A stretch of 64,000 nucleotides of DNA from Macrotrachela quadricornifera (Eukaryota; Rotifera; Eurotatoria; Philodinida; Philodinidae), in NCBI GenBank assembly GCA_022393335.1, contig JAJEKB010021263.1:1968889-2032888 (forward strand), written 5' to 3'. The notes beneath the pieces are model-generated. The model had not been told where the DNA came from, made no database searches, and saw only the letters and a list, made by a program, of their open reading frames with translations. Both the position numbers and the translations under genes were made by a program. Below are positions 13,893-27,043 of the stretch, one piece after another; the stretch's first letter is position 1; each line of letters opens with the position of its first letter.

Positions 13893-14682
13893 ATTATTTC
13901 TCACAACTGTCTTTTATTGAATATAAATTATTTTGAATAATCTTTCATAAATAGAGAATATGTTTTAAGTTTTATTATACTTAGTAGAAATATTTTATTT
14001 ATTTGTATTTCATTAATAAACAGTTGAATTTGTTATTAAAAGTAAAGAAAAAATTATGTAAAATACTATGACAGTTTGATTTAGTAAATATATTTTTTAT
14101 TTTTAATGAACCTATTAAATACTGTAGAGATTGATTTATTTAAATTAGTTTGACTTTTTTTTTTCATTTGAAAAATAAGTGAAGTTTTCTTTTATACATA
14201 CACAAATATTTATTTTCTACTAAAACAGCACACATTAATGGAGAAAAGTTTAGAAGCCCAAAATTTTGCAAAAAGTCATTTTTATAACTCGTTCTTCATA
14301 TTCATGCATAATGAATATTTTACTTTTAAAAACATTTACAATCAGATGACATTTATACATTGCTTCTACATATTAGATATAACTTTGCACTCGCAATAAG
14401 TAAATAACATACACTTAATAAAAAGAAAAGACGCCGTAAGTAGTAAATATTGAAAGGAAAAAAAAACCTGAAAGTTCTGTTAATACAGCTTCAGTGCACA
14501 TTTTCATCAACATTGTATGAATAATTCGTTCAAATGACACTAATGTCATTTTCGATATATTCAGACGTCGTCATTAAGGTTTTAGGGGGTTTCTTTTGCT
14601 TGATTAAAAGTTAAATATTTTTTTTCTTGCTTTTAAGTCAGTCTCAACATTCTAATGAATAGTAAACACTAACTTATACGAA
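13893..14682. other. AT-rich spacer
   Basis: Follows the 12667-13892 gene and ends at a foldback element. I see nothing else in it. Confidence 0.5.
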
Positions 14683-14996
14683 GTGTCCAAAAAATTTGAA
14701 TAGTTTTCTTACGGCTCAAGCAAACGAATTGATTTTTTTTCTTAACAATAAAGGAATGTTCAAAGTTTATATCCATAAAGACGTGTCTAGAGAAACTCTT
14801 TGTTAAACATATTGTATTTTTTTTCAAGCTGTGAAAAAACTAAAATTTTTTTTGTTGAGATCAACAGTGGTACTTAGTAAGAAGTCTCTCTAAGGAAATT
14901 TCTTTATCATTGAGAAAAAGAACCAGCTCGTTTGTTCGAACTGTAAAGAAGATATTTAAATTTTATTTTTTGGTAGGTGATTTTTCGGATGGTCTG
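14683..14996. mobile_element. Mariner-like foldback MITE, degraded copy
   Basis: The ends are inverted copies of each other: GTGTCCAAAAAATTTGAAT near the left, and the complement of TTCGGATGGTCTG at the right. Internally, a stretch around 14705-14735 (GGCTCAAGCAAACGAATTG) reappears inverted at 14925-14955. The left arm, including a TTTATATCCATAAAGACG stretch and CTTTGTTAA, matches the left arm of the element at 24936-25285, so the two are copies of one family. There is no coding potential. Confidence 0.6.
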
Positions 14997-17900
14997 TATA
15001 AATTATTTTTTTAGATTAATCTCTATGTCATACTGGACAGTAAGTATGTATTTATAATTTGAGAATGTGAGATGACATTCATAAGAGTACGGATCGGTAG
15101 ATTCGAATTCTGATTGTATCTGTAAAATATGGAGCTATCGTCACTATAGCACACATGAAACTAGACGATCTACTGGTTGTTTTTCAAATTGCTATCATCT
15201 GAAAAAAAGCATTTTTTAAGTTGGTCTGCTTAATAGTGTTTAGAATGACTATTACCTTTAAATATGAGTAAGTAAATATTCGTATTGTTTAAGTATCAGT
15301 CAATGAGACACTGTTTTGAATACCACTCTAGAAGGAAAAAAAATAGTAAGAAGCAGAGTTATTTATATCGAAAATTTCATTAACATCATTACGTAAAAAA
15401 ATGCTGTATTTTTGTTATTTTTCAAAAAAAATTCTATACTTCACAAAAATCCGTCGTATATAAAACTCTGTTTCCGGAAACGCCCAATCGGAGGCCAATC
15501 TAAAGCATTAAAAGTGTGCTATCGAATTCATATTGTATTAACATATACTTATTAACTAATCGTTATTTATCTTTTACCGCATGCAACATATTGTATCTAT
15601 GATAGTTATCGTCTCAGAAGTAACATCTCATGAAAGATTTTAATTTTGCTGAACCTATCTTTGACCTAACAAATTCACTTTAAAATGTTATACTTTGTAT
15701 CCACCTTTATCGTATGTATAATTGAGAACTTGACTATGAATCAAAAAGATCAATGGGATAATAGGATAGTGCGTATATCCTTTCTTCTAACACTAGTGAT
15801 TCTTCGGGTATATATTAATTTACTATAAATTATATTTCTCATGACCTAAAATGACGTTCAAAATGATTTATCTTTACTATTCTTATCATCACATTAGATT
15901 GTCTTGAAGTTTTTCAGGTAGACTAATAATAGCTCAAACTTAATAGGTCTTAATTAATGATAAATGATTATCGGAATAGTGTAGTCTACAACTTTTATAT
16001 ATCCATGATGTACGTTTATTACAGTTGACTTTTGAATTTGGTGCATGTCTAATCAACACATAATCGAAAAATTTAAATTAAAATTTCTCAAGAACTATTA
16101 TATGTCGTATATTAGTTATAAATAATATTACTTAAAGACGAAAACTAAATTTCCATTTCATCAATACTTATAACCTTCTGTAATGTTCTAATATTGTAAT
16201 TAGTAAACGAGACACATTTGATGTAATACACAGTTGCTTTTAAAAATTCACCATATTAACCTCCTGGTTCATGAAGCTTTTGATTTAATTGTTTCAAACA
16301 GTATAATATCTAGATGAGTCTTTGATAGAAATTGTCCTTCAACAATAGCTGGAAAAAGAAAAAAACTTACTGATTATTGAAATTTAATCAATCATTCAAT
16401 GTCCTTCCATTAAAAAATGACGTGAAGAACAAAAAAAAAAAGTGAAAAATTCTATTCGAAACTCATCTATCACATATCCATAACTTTGACCGTATTACAT
16501 CTTGGTAAAAGAATACTCTATAGAAACTGACTCCATCCAATTTCGTGTGTTGAGCATGGATTTAAAGTCAATTTTGACAGCTTTAAAAGAACTTGTATGT
16601 TTGTCAGGGACAGAATCAGTCGTCGCTAGATGATTAACTTGACAGCATCATCCATGCTAATTTGATTTCTGACTCCATTATCTTTGACATGTCATTATGA
16701 AAAGACGCATGTTAATGAGATCTATATCTAGTAAAAACTGCTGTAGTGTTATATTGTCATGCAAGAAAACGTGAAATATCGCTATTTCAAAAGGATGCAA
16801 ATCGCGAATTTCGAATAATTTATGAGCTAGAGCACTTTTTCTATAGTTTAGGTCAGTCAATCAAATATAATGAATATTTAACCTTCAGTGCTAACTACTA
16901 AATAAGGCATCCCGAAGTTCAAGCTATTTGTTGCAAGATGTCAGAAGACTAGTGTGCCAATCTTTTTAGCAATTTTTTAATAATGAAAATGAACTTTTTA
17001 TACTCGTTTAAGATCACGTCTTTTACCAATGAAACCAAAGGAGTTAATGCTTTAGATTTGTCTAGGATTTAATTAGAACTTTATTAGAAATGACTAAATC
17101 AAAAGTCAAAATTGTTCTCTCAAAGTCTAGTTTGTTTTTTCTTGTGAGCTTTCTTTTTTGATGTCTTAAATAGGTATGGATGATTATTGGTGAGTTTGCT
17201 GTTAAATGCAACTTAGTTTTTTCATGTATTTCTTGCGAATTTTTGTCATTTTCGTCCGATTTGAGGTTTAGAATCATCGATATGACTAAGATATTTGTAA
17301 GAATAATAGCCACAGTAGCTACACAGGTAATAAGCAGAATACCAAGCAACAAATATGTATTTATATAGAAATAGGACCGGTCTAGAGTTTGGACGATCGA
17401 TATCAATGCCAGTCTGAAAAGATCAGTATAGATCGAATTGGCTGATCTGAAATGTTTATCAGTACCAAACAGAATGATTGTTGGTACCAGTTCCATCTGT
17501 GAGTAGTGTCATATGACGTAGTCAATTATGAACAAAATTTAAGCACAGGTCTTCTATGAGATATTATGAAAACCAAGCGATGTTTCGAATAAATTTACAT
17601 AATAGTAGCAGAAGAGTAAATAAAGTAGATAAGTTCGATCGATCTACCAGCTAACTGATGTGCTAGAAATCCGTATTAGCATTAGTTTCATCTCTGATCT
17701 ATTTCCAAGCTGAATGAAACAAGACTGACTCATATTCAACAACAAAACGGAAAATAAACATCCATTCAGCTAGGAGCCGAGAGGGAGTATTTGCTCGCTC
17801 TGAAAAATCTTCATAGGGATAATAAGACTTTATTCCCCGACATACCGAACACTCTTTGCACAATTATTCTTCCGTATATGGAGATATAGAACTATAAAAT

Positions 17901-19028
17901 GTTTACCAATCACCTCCGCCTTCCGCTGAAAAACTTTTTAGAAAACAATAAGATCTTCATCAGTCCACCTCTATTGAGTTTCGTTGCTAACTGTTTAATC
18001 GTCAATGCAAAATTAAGAATTTGCATTTCGTTGATGATTTAATGAAAGACAAATCATTCTTGTATGTCTCCAAAAACGTTAACAGAATGTATTTTCATCC
18101 GCCAACATCGAAGAGTTTATGAAAATTTCTCACAAAATAGTTGGTTTAGTCTTCTTCAAACAGCTTTGCATTCTAGGAACTATTTTCGTTCAGCAATAGA
18201 AGTTTGCTATACAATTCTCAAAATAATTATTTCTTCTTTGAAACAATTTAATCCCTACTCTATAAGATGATCATATCTAACTTTCATAATAAAAGTTATC
18301 AGTATATGCATTTTCTGCGACTTATAAGTTTCATGGATTTAACATATTTTATCGTCGACCTTGAGATAATTTGTCTTTTTTCGCTTTAAAACTCCTATCT
18401 TCTTTGACGAGATATTTTGTCATTAACAAGTTGTGAATTATAGTACAAAAGATTCGCTGTACAACACTTTCGAAAAATCGAGTAGCAGATGCTTCGAAGA
18501 AAATTAGCTTCACCCAGTTTAAAACATCTTATGCATCCGACACTGATACAAAAGACATAATTTTTGCGCGTTCAGAGTTCGAAAGTAACTGCATATAGAA
18601 AATCAACAAGAACATTTGAATAAACTCTTGTACTATTACAAAAGGATTGCCACTTTTAAACTGGCATTTGATTTTCCATGGAATTCTTGTCAGTTTGAAG
18701 ATGTGTTCTTTAATTTAACATAAAGTATAGCTAGAAGTGATCTGAAGTTTCATATTGTGAGAGGGAAAGAAGTATCGATGTTTTTTTGAAAAGTTTTCTT
18801 GAAAATATTCGAAAACCATCAGGCAAAGACGAGATTTCTAATTATTTAAGATCACCCGCCTTGTTTTTTTCGCTCTAAGCATTCTTAGAGTTCACTAAAA
18901 GTTATGTTTATACAATATGAAAATTTGATGTATGGTCCCTTGAACTGGATCTCACATCACTATGACTCATAACTTGCTTAACTTTTTTAACGTTGTATTC
19001 TTGGTAGACAGATAAACATTATATGAGG
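14997..19028. other. AT-rich spacer with one possible exon
   Basis: About 4 kb. Apart from the 144-codon frame at 17062-17496 minus, listed separately, I see no coding signal, RNA gene or clear repeat. Confidence 0.5.
17062..17496 (-). CDS. Unrecognised 144-residue reading frame with one membrane segment
   Basis: A frame of 144 codons is long for chance in DNA this AT-rich. It has a strongly hydrophobic stretch (LLLGILLITCVATVAIILT, about residues 48-75) followed by an acidic then Lys/Arg-rich hydrophilic part (RHQKRKLTRKNK). A membrane segment followed by a basic loop is compatible with part of a GPCR (TM5 and third loop), but no diagnostic motif is present. The ATG is directly preceded by an acceptor-like ACTACTCACAG, so it could be an internal exon. 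No partner exon was found. It may also be a relic or chance. Confidence 0.3.
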   Translation of the reverse strand: MELVPTIILFGTDKHFRSANSIYTDLFRLALISIVQTLDRSYFYINTYLLLGILLITCVATVAIILTNILVISMILNLKSDENDKNSQEIHEKTKLHLTANSPIIIHTYLRHQKRKLTRKNKLDFERTILTFDLVISNKVLIKS

Positions 19029-19202
19029 TTTCGAGGTAGTGGCGTAACCAAGACCTTTCCGTTGCTCGGGCAAGCAATCACATAATATTTGACCTTTTAC
19101 GAGAATCGCATTTTAAATACAGAATTTTTCTTTAAAACTCAAATATTACGTGATGGCTCGCCCGAACATCGGAAAGGCCCTGGTTACGCCACTATTTTGA
19201 GG
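19029..19202. mobile_element. hAT-like MITE with 8-bp target-site duplication
   Basis: The 158-bp element at 19037-19194 begins TAGTGGCGTAACCA and ends with its exact inverse, TGGTTACGCCACTA. The inverted arms extend about 58 bp with a few mismatches, around a loop of about 45 bp. The flanks are TTTCGAGG (19029-19036) and TTTTGAGG (19195-19202), an 8-bp duplication with one mismatch, the length made by hAT transposases. A 135-codon plus-strand frame crosses its right arm and is not a gene. Confidence 0.85.
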
Positions 19203-22200
19203 ATGCCATTCGTTTTCAGAGAGATGTGGGGAAAAGGTGCTCACAGAACCTTTAGGCTAGTCTATGGAAAGTCCATACTAGAAGGGGCGAATTCTTGTTA
19301 TATTATTATTGCTGTTCATGTCACGATAACTATAAATGCTTTCTTCTGCACTTCTATCTGCCAGTATCCGTTCGTTGACATTTGTTTCGTAAGCTTGTTT
19401 TTTCATCTCGTTTATACACATACAAGGTTTCGGACTGTGCTAGTATTTGACATATTTATTTTTAACTCCTTTTATCCTCGCTGTTTGAATTTTTAATGAT
19501 GTCGTCAATATGTGAGAGTGAAGTGTGTGTAGAAAAATTTTCATCGTCAGCATGAATCAATCCAATCATTCTGGCAACAGTGTGCGATAGCAAGAGAAAA
19601 TAAACAAATACTCGGTTTCACCATATACGTTGCACGCGGCAGCATTGACAAAAAATAAAGAAGAATCGGGTAAGAAGAATTGTGATGTTGCGTATGAGTC
19701 TGATATACACCTTGTTTGGTATATAACAGTGCAATTCTATATTTTTTGGGACAGTTCTCCGAAATAAAAACGTATGAATATTCGATGTCCCAAAAACACG
19801 ACCTACTCTAGGTGATACTTGTAAAAGATTTAGTATATTGTCAGTATTCAAGTGTAGTAAATGGTTCAATAATGTACGAATACCGAGTAGCAAAAAATAA
19901 AAAAAATAGACCTAAATTTTAACAAAACGTTTATTGAAGTAATAGAACTAGAAAATAGCACCTACAAAAACATGTATTTGTAAAATGTTTTGAATAACAA
20001 ATTTTATCGCAAAAATTGCTTAATACCTTCACCCTCTAAGTCTTTTCAACGGTGCATTGTTCTAAGTGCCGATGGACAAGCTCGTTGGCTTAACTCCACG
20101 AACAGCTTTTATATTACTGCAATATTTTTTTTTTCAGAGTCAGAGCTTTACTTTATTTAATAAAGTGAGATACTACAGCAAAACAAGACAAAATAGAAAA
20201 CAATTTTCAAAGGCTGGTTTATAAAGAAGAGACGCATGACGATTGTTTTAAGTATATATGCGACGTTCTGAGTAGTAGCTATTTAGTGAACTTTCTTGTA
20301 ATTATGTCGAATATCTAACTTTAGTTAATTGTTATTGTTGGATGCTGCTAATTGATTGATTTTCATCTGTAATTCATCGTATGTTGTGTTTTTGAAGTGA
20401 GTATTCAGCTGTAGGAACGAAATGACTGAATAAGAATAGTAAATAAGCTAATGGAATGAATAAGTCAGAAGATTGATTCGTTTCTTGTTATCTATGATAC
20501 AATCTCTTAGTGTGCGAATCCAATAATAACGTTGGGAGACATTCTTGGAAGGTGCCACGAATGTGTTCTATATTGTCGTCTGTATCTGACTGCGCCTTCA
20601 ACATTTTCAACATCATTAAATCTTCGTACAAGATTCAAAATTACTTTAATACATTAGATAAGTTCCATCATAATGTCTCTCAAGCTGCCGAGCAACTTTA
20701 TTTGGATTCTTGTAAAGAGTATATTATACTTTACAGTTTTAATTCAGTCAGATAAGGTTAGCTGAGAACATTCAACCCCACCAAAAACAAGCTGATAAAG
20801 GTTATACATTGTTGGATTTGAATAATAACTCACTGCTTATTATTGTTGAATTATACCATACATATCCGATCGTCTAGAGTTCTTGAATAAAAATACACAA
20901 TTAGAAATTTGCATGAAATCAAGAGTACAAAAGGAATAGGAAGGCGAATCACTGGATAAAAGAGTTCACTATTTGAGTTGACGTTTTTCAGATATTACTG
21001 TTAGCACATATAACTACTCTATTTTTTTCTCTTTATTTCCTTAAATATGACCTATCCTCTAGGTATATGCATGTTATTTTTATTTTGCGCATTAATTGAG
21101 TTTGTCTATTTTTCTGCAGATGTTTAAAACACATTTATTCACTTTTTCGCAACAAACATATAAAATAAATTTAGTGTACTATGATATTGTTGGAAACTAA
21201 CTTATCAATAACATTTAATAGAAACGAGAACGTCTAATAGTTGAATTGAAGAAATTTTAACCATATGTCAAAATATTTCTTCGTTACCGAATTTGCGATG
21301 TTTCATTTCACACGTATATTCTATGCAAATAGCAATCTCTCCATACTCAAAGATTCCGAAGCATTCTCTTGTTTCTGTATCACTTGTCAAGTGCACCGAG
21401 CACATGGAGGAGCTTTCACATAAAGAGGCGAACATATGGCTGTTTTGTTTATCAATGGCTTTCATTTGACTAGAAATGACAGTATAGTGTTTAGGAAGCC
21501 GTTTCTAAGAAAAATATGTTGAGCTACATGTTATTCGATGTAGTCTGATGCACTGATTCCGAATATCACCTTAATTTTTCGTCAGAACGTAATATAAAAG
21601 TCTAAAACTAGATTTCCGCTTAGAGACCTCAGATTTTTGGCATCATCCAAAACAGTCTAGGAAAGATTTCATGTGTTGGCGCTACTACCCTAATTAGGAT
21701 ACATATCCAAGAGTATCTGGTAAAAATACGCGCTCGATCAGACGTGATCCGGTCGTAGAGTTTGTAACATACGAAGCGGTAGATTTTCGGGTAGAATTTC
21801 GACTTTGGGATTCCTAGTTTTCTACTCTATTTTAAATTGAACTAAGATAATTTTTTTCTACCATAAAATCCATAAGTGAGCATGCTTTTTGCGGTATAGT
21901 GCTCTACGGCTTGACTTGGTAGCTTTATGCTAATTTATGGGCCCAAGCCTTGGCAGGCTTTTTCCTTCGGATCTATAAAACTTGGAGAACCCCGATTTTT
22001 GGAAATAATATATGGCATATGTATGTATTTACGCAAACAGTTAGAATGTGGAAAAGAATATTTTTGCATATGTCGGCCTGGCTACCCACTGTGCTGAGTA
22101 GATTTGTTTTTGAATTTATGGTTTATTGTATGTTGCTAAAGCAGATTGATTAGATAGCGAACCTATCAGAACAGCATTTCATAGATACTAGAGTCACTGG

Positions 22201-23016
22201 CTCTGAAATTGATCAAGTGATTTTACTGAAACAAAAACATAAGTAATAAATGATAATTCTGATATCGAAAATGCAAGGACTTTGTATTCAATAGACAGCT
22301 ACTACTCCAGATAATCTGAAGAAATCAATGGGATCTACGGGAGTGCATTGAGACTAATAGAGTTTACAGCGATTTATAAGACCTACTATAGTCAATGGCT
22401 CCGTCTCCATCCTCAGTCAAACGATGTATCCCTTGTTTCACTCTTCTTCGTGTTCACCCTCACTTCTATGATGGCAGATCCTAATATACTTTTTAGAAGA
22501 ACTAATAGAAACTGAATTACTTTTTAATTCAATTTCGTCGTCTAGTGCGTCTATGAATTCTGTCAATTTTCATACCATTTCAGGTTATCAGAAATGAGCT
22601 AATTTTCCTTCGAGTTGACTGCAAACAGAGTCTGATATCAAATGTGGGCATAAATTCGAATCTAATTCGGATCTGAAAGTTTATGAATACCAAACAATTG
22701 TTGCGACATACTTTTTTAAGCAATCATACAACGTATGTTCTGCGACACGCATGGCACTTTTCATCATTCTGCGTATTTTTCATGCAGAAACAATGACTGA
22801 TCCCCAGTTTAATTCTAGTTAGTATAACCTATTTCTCAATCGAAAAATGATGCGACCTTAAGATTCAGTTATCTCGTCAGATAGATTTCAATTGAACCAT
22901 ATCGAAACAATGATTGAATACTTCACAGATAAACTATAAAATATCTATAATACAATACAATCAACTTGAGACAGACATATTTTTGTGTACAATTTCACAT
23001 ATACTCACTATCCAGG
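19203..23016. other. AT-rich spacer
   Basis: Only short chance frames and a small local stem-loop near 20150. I see no gene or RNA. Confidence 0.5.
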
Positions 23017-23216
23017 CAGTAAAAATCGATAAAATAACTTTTAATAACGGTTTTAAAAACGCACATTTCAACGCTAAAAATATGATTTTTGTTATTTGTA
23101 GAGAATAAGTTTGCAAGCGTCATCATTTTCAAATTCGCAATCTTTTATATAAAAAAATTTCGTTTGAAAAAATAAAGAGCGCATATTTTAACGCGTTATT
23201 TTATCGCTTTTTACTG
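23017..23216. mobile_element. Small element with 22-bp terminal inverted repeats
   Basis: The first 22 bp (CAGTAAAAATCGATAAAATA and two more) return inverted at 23195-23216 with one mismatch. The element is about 200 bp, with GCGC/CGTT-containing inner arms that also pair weakly. There is no coding frame. The ends resemble a MITE; no clear target-site duplication was seen, so the family is unknown. Confidence 0.6.
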
Positions 23217-24682
23217 TTTTGGGGTAGTGATGTATTGATGCAACACATTTTATTCTAGCTTGAAACGTAAACAACAGGAGCAAAACATGATCTGTAAGTT
23301 CATTTATAGTTTTGTACTGATGTACAATTGACATGACACTGATTAAATTATTCATGTTTAGAGGAGTCGTTATTGGAAGCGACACATCAAATAGTATTCT
23401 ATTGCTTGTTTGCATTGACATCCTTGCACAATCATTCAAATCGATTATTCACCAGGTTGCCATTATAATGTTTTTTTCATTTTCGAGCAATACAATGCTT
23501 TTAAAATTGTTTTTAAAGCAAACATTCATTTCTATTTTTCATTGGTGACAGTCGACTAAGGTAATGAATAAAGAATTTTCTGTTTGTTTTTTATGCATTT
23601 TTTATTCACAGCTTCTTTTTGTCCATTTGAGACTAGCATAAACTATGTAGACAGGATAATAGATTTGCATTTGATGCATTCGAATGTGTTGTATTTCAAC
23701 AGAAGCCCTATAATACAACAAATTAATTTTCATCTAATGCTAACGTATTATTCTATTTCACCGCACGGATTGTGTCGTTAATATTTGTTCAGTTGAGCTT
23801 TCACTTTTTCAAATAGGTTTCTGTGATACATTTATTTATATCTATTCTTTTATTACAGCTTGTAAAGAATGTGTGCATTCGAACGAGAAAGCATTCCCTG
23901 CATCCGCCCACCCACGTTCTTCTTAACGTAATTACCACTAAAAGCATTTTCGTGTATGATAGGCTTCCAAAACATGGCGCTATATACAGACTCACGTCGT
24001 GTTCATTGCGTGTATAGCTCGCTTTTCTTTTCTGCTTCGAGCTGTAGGTGATGTGGCTCCATCTAAATAAATGTGTTTGGCCATGATCACAGCTTTGCAC
24101 TTCTAATGAAAAGCATCGTATTTATCAGCAATACCCACCATCCAGAAAATGCAAATTCAGGTAGATCTCTACAGTATCCCACTTGCCTTGAATTCCATGT
24201 TACATAGCAAGGAAAGGTGAGGGTGTGGGTGAGGATTATCACTCAGTTGAATTCCTTGAGTTCCTCTTGGAATTTTATAGAATTTTCAATTTCTGGATCG
24301 TGATTATATCTCTTTCGTATTGAAAATAGTCCGAGCTTCTTGATTATCCTACATGAACTTTCGAAAACGTTTTTGAGTGTGTTCGAAAGTCCTAGTTCAC
24401 ACGCGACATTATCCATAAAAAACACAGATATGTTTGGTACAAAAGATAGGAGATCGAGAAGAAGCTCTATCTTGTTGTCCGGTAAATGATTTTTACTTCA
24501 TTTTTTCTTTAAGAAAAGTGCCGCTCGCCTATAGACTCGCTTGGTTGTTTCCTGAAGAGGCACTATTTTCGAACAATTAACAAATTATTTATATAGGATA
24601 TGTATGTTATTCATCTCTCACTCACACATGTGCGTATTCACTGAATTATTAAATGTTTCAAATCAACTTCGGATTTGAATTC
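23217..24682. other. Spacer without recognised genes
   Basis: Several overlapping frames of 60-99 codons occur on both strands (for example 23801-24100), but none shows a domain or codon pattern that I trust. Confidence 0.45.
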
Positions 24683-24878
24683 TCCACTCTCAGGGCCGTA
24701 GCCAAGGGGAGGCGAGGGATCCGGCTTCCCCTTAGGATAAAATTTCCTGAAGGAGGGTACGGCCAGAAAAATTTTTGCCCCTACGAAAAGTGCTTTTTGC
24801 CGTGATGGGCCTTCTCTCTTACGAAGTCGGACCCCCCCCCCCCCCTAGAAAATTGCTGGCTACGGGCTTGCCCACTCT
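24683..24878. mobile_element. hAT-like MITE with oligo-C run
   Basis: The element at 24691-24870 (180 bp) starts CAGGGCCGTAGCC and ends GGCTACGGGCTTG, whose inverse CAAGCCCGTAGCC matches at 11 of 13 positions. The flanks are TCCACTCT (24683-24690) and CCCACTCT (24871-24878), an 8-bp duplication with one mismatch. The interior is GC-rich compared with its surroundings and contains a run of 14 C at 24832-24845. It has no frame for a protein. Confidence 0.85.
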
Positions 24879-24935
24879 TAATTATCTTTGATGAAATTTT
24901 ATAGCAAAAAAATATTGATAATTAATAATTAAATG

Positions 24936-25285
24936 CAGGGTGGTCCAAAAGTGATGTTACCCAAAAAACTTGAATATCTTTTTTATAGCTCGAACAAAGA
25001 AACTGATTTTTTTACTAATAGTAGAAGCATGTCCAAGATTTATATCCATAAACACATACCTAGGATTCTTTGTTAAGTCTAATGTTTTCTTCATGTATGT
25101 GAATAAGTAAAGATTTTTCCCTTAAAACCACTGGTAACATTTAACAAAGGATGTCTCTAGACATGTCCTTATCGATATAAATCTTGAACATGTTTCTACT
25201 ATTGGCAAAAATATCAGCTTCTTTGCTTGAGCTGTACCGAAGATGCTCATTTTTTTTTTGATAACATGACTTTTGGGTCGCTCAG
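24936..25285. mobile_element. Mariner-like foldback MITE (350 bp)
   Basis: It starts CAGGGTGGTCCAAAAGT, a type of end common in Tc1/mariner elements, and ends with the inverse of CTGAGCGACCCAAAAGT. The arms are about 150-160 bp each (24936 to about 25095 and about 25135-25285), with matched landmarks such as AGCTCGAACAAAGAAACTGA against the inverse of the right arm. A TA lies directly right of the end (25286-25287). The left dinucleotide is TG, so the TA duplication is either mutated or absent. A second copy is at 14683-14996. Confidence 0.75.
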
Positions 25286-25287
25286 TA

Positions 25288-27043
25288 GTCAAAATCAATA
25301 TCGAAAAGTCTTGAGTACAAAAATTTTGAAAAAACTAATTATGATTTGAGTGCCTCGATCCTGAAAACCATTGATCAATTTTTATGAAAAATAATCCCTT
25401 TTGTTTTCACATTATTCTTGGATCAATCAGTGAAGTGCGAGCACACGAGCAATCAAGCAAACAAATTATTCTTGCTACACTCTTCTCTACGAGAAAGAGA
25501 ATGAGGATCATAGGTTTATCAGAATACAGTATTGACGAATTTAGAGTTCACATGATTGGAAACTCACTTTTCTTGAGCTTGATATTAGCACTGATAAAGG
25601 TATCATTGTGTCGTCAGTCCCGATCAACTTCTCGTCATTGAAACTTGTAAGACGAATTATAAATTCAAATTAGCCATTAGATTTGCTTCCATGAGACATT
25701 GAATGTTAGAACTTAATCAGCCACAAGATTTCCCACTTATGTTCACTAATTATAGGTAGTTGATACAGCTAGGATCAATTTTGCCAAAAATGATTGCCTG
25801 CGATTCTTAGAAAATTATTTCCAGTAATTATATAATATAGAATAGTACCGAATCATGTACATAAAGCAGTTCCTATCAGTAATATCTTCTTATATCTGAC
25901 GATATCATTCGATAGGGATACACCTAATTCAGTAAGGAGATACTCAGCAAAATATAAAGTTTTAATGATTAAATTACGAAAGAAAGCATTCAATCGGATT
26001 CGATCATCATATGTAATTAGATTTTATGAAACGCGACCTGAAAGAATGTTGAAACGTATAGGAGTGGAAATTTGAGCCCCTCCTCCCCTCCCCTACAGAT
26101 CGTGATCGACATCCTAATTATTTAATTAAAATATCCCTGGAATGTTTCCATGTTGAAGTTCTATGCTCTAAAGTAGGAAATAATGCCGAAGTATATTCCG
26201 ATGTACATAAAAAGACGAGTTTTTCAGGAAATTAGCAGTAATAGATATATCGTGTCTCACACTTTTAATTCCGCAGGAATTGTGCTAACAGCTTTTTAAC
26301 CTGGTCAATGAAACCTAATCTAGTAAGGTGAAGTTGAGACGTTAACATGGGAGGACCGAATAGAAGAAGAGTAAAGTGCAATTTGAAGCATATCTGTGCT
26401 CTTGAACGCTTTAAAGATAAGAATTTTGGCAGAAATTTTAAGATTTCTCATTTTATTCGATTATGGAATTTCTTTAAGAAAGATTTTGAACATAAAAGAG
26501 TATATAGAAGAAAGTGTTTGAACTATTTTTTTATATAAAGCTGTTTTCAGCATTCTATTAATGAGTCAAAAGTAGAACCTTTCAAGGTTCTACAAAACAT
26601 CATTTTTTTAAAATTCCTTTTTTTTGTCACGGACAGCGGGAAGAGATCGGAGTAATGGCAAAAAATTTTCGTATTGACTCAATTTTTAAATTTGCTTGCA
26701 TCAGTACCGAGGATTCCTCAAAAGTCAAAACTGAAGACAAAAGGAAATGTATTCATAGTGGTTTTCAGGAGACCTTCCTAAACCGAAGTTTACTTTTCGA
26801 GTCTGAAATTGTACCTCTAGATCGGAGTATTTCAGCCATGTTTTTTCAAATGCAGAAGATGACTCTCCTCATCCTTCCTCAATTACACCGTTGTTTTTCG
26901 TACGTCTTTCTAACAATGTAGTTTTTACGACTTTCACACTAGAATAAATATATATTAGCTTACCACTATACTTAAACTTTAGTATACTTTACTTTTTTTT
27001 CTCACAGTTGATTCCACAATCTTATTTGCAGAATATTTAAATA
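25288..27043. other. Spacer upstream of the glutamate receptor gene
   Basis: Frames up to 88 codons (26655-26921) show no domain. An acceptor-like TCTTATTTGCAG ends about 12 bases before the receptor ATG, so a 5' untranslated exon may lie in this interval. Confidence 0.4.

Noticed and set aside
19089..19496. 135-codon plus-strand frame
   Set aside because: Its first part runs through the hAT-like MITE arm; the rest is hydrophobic without a domain.
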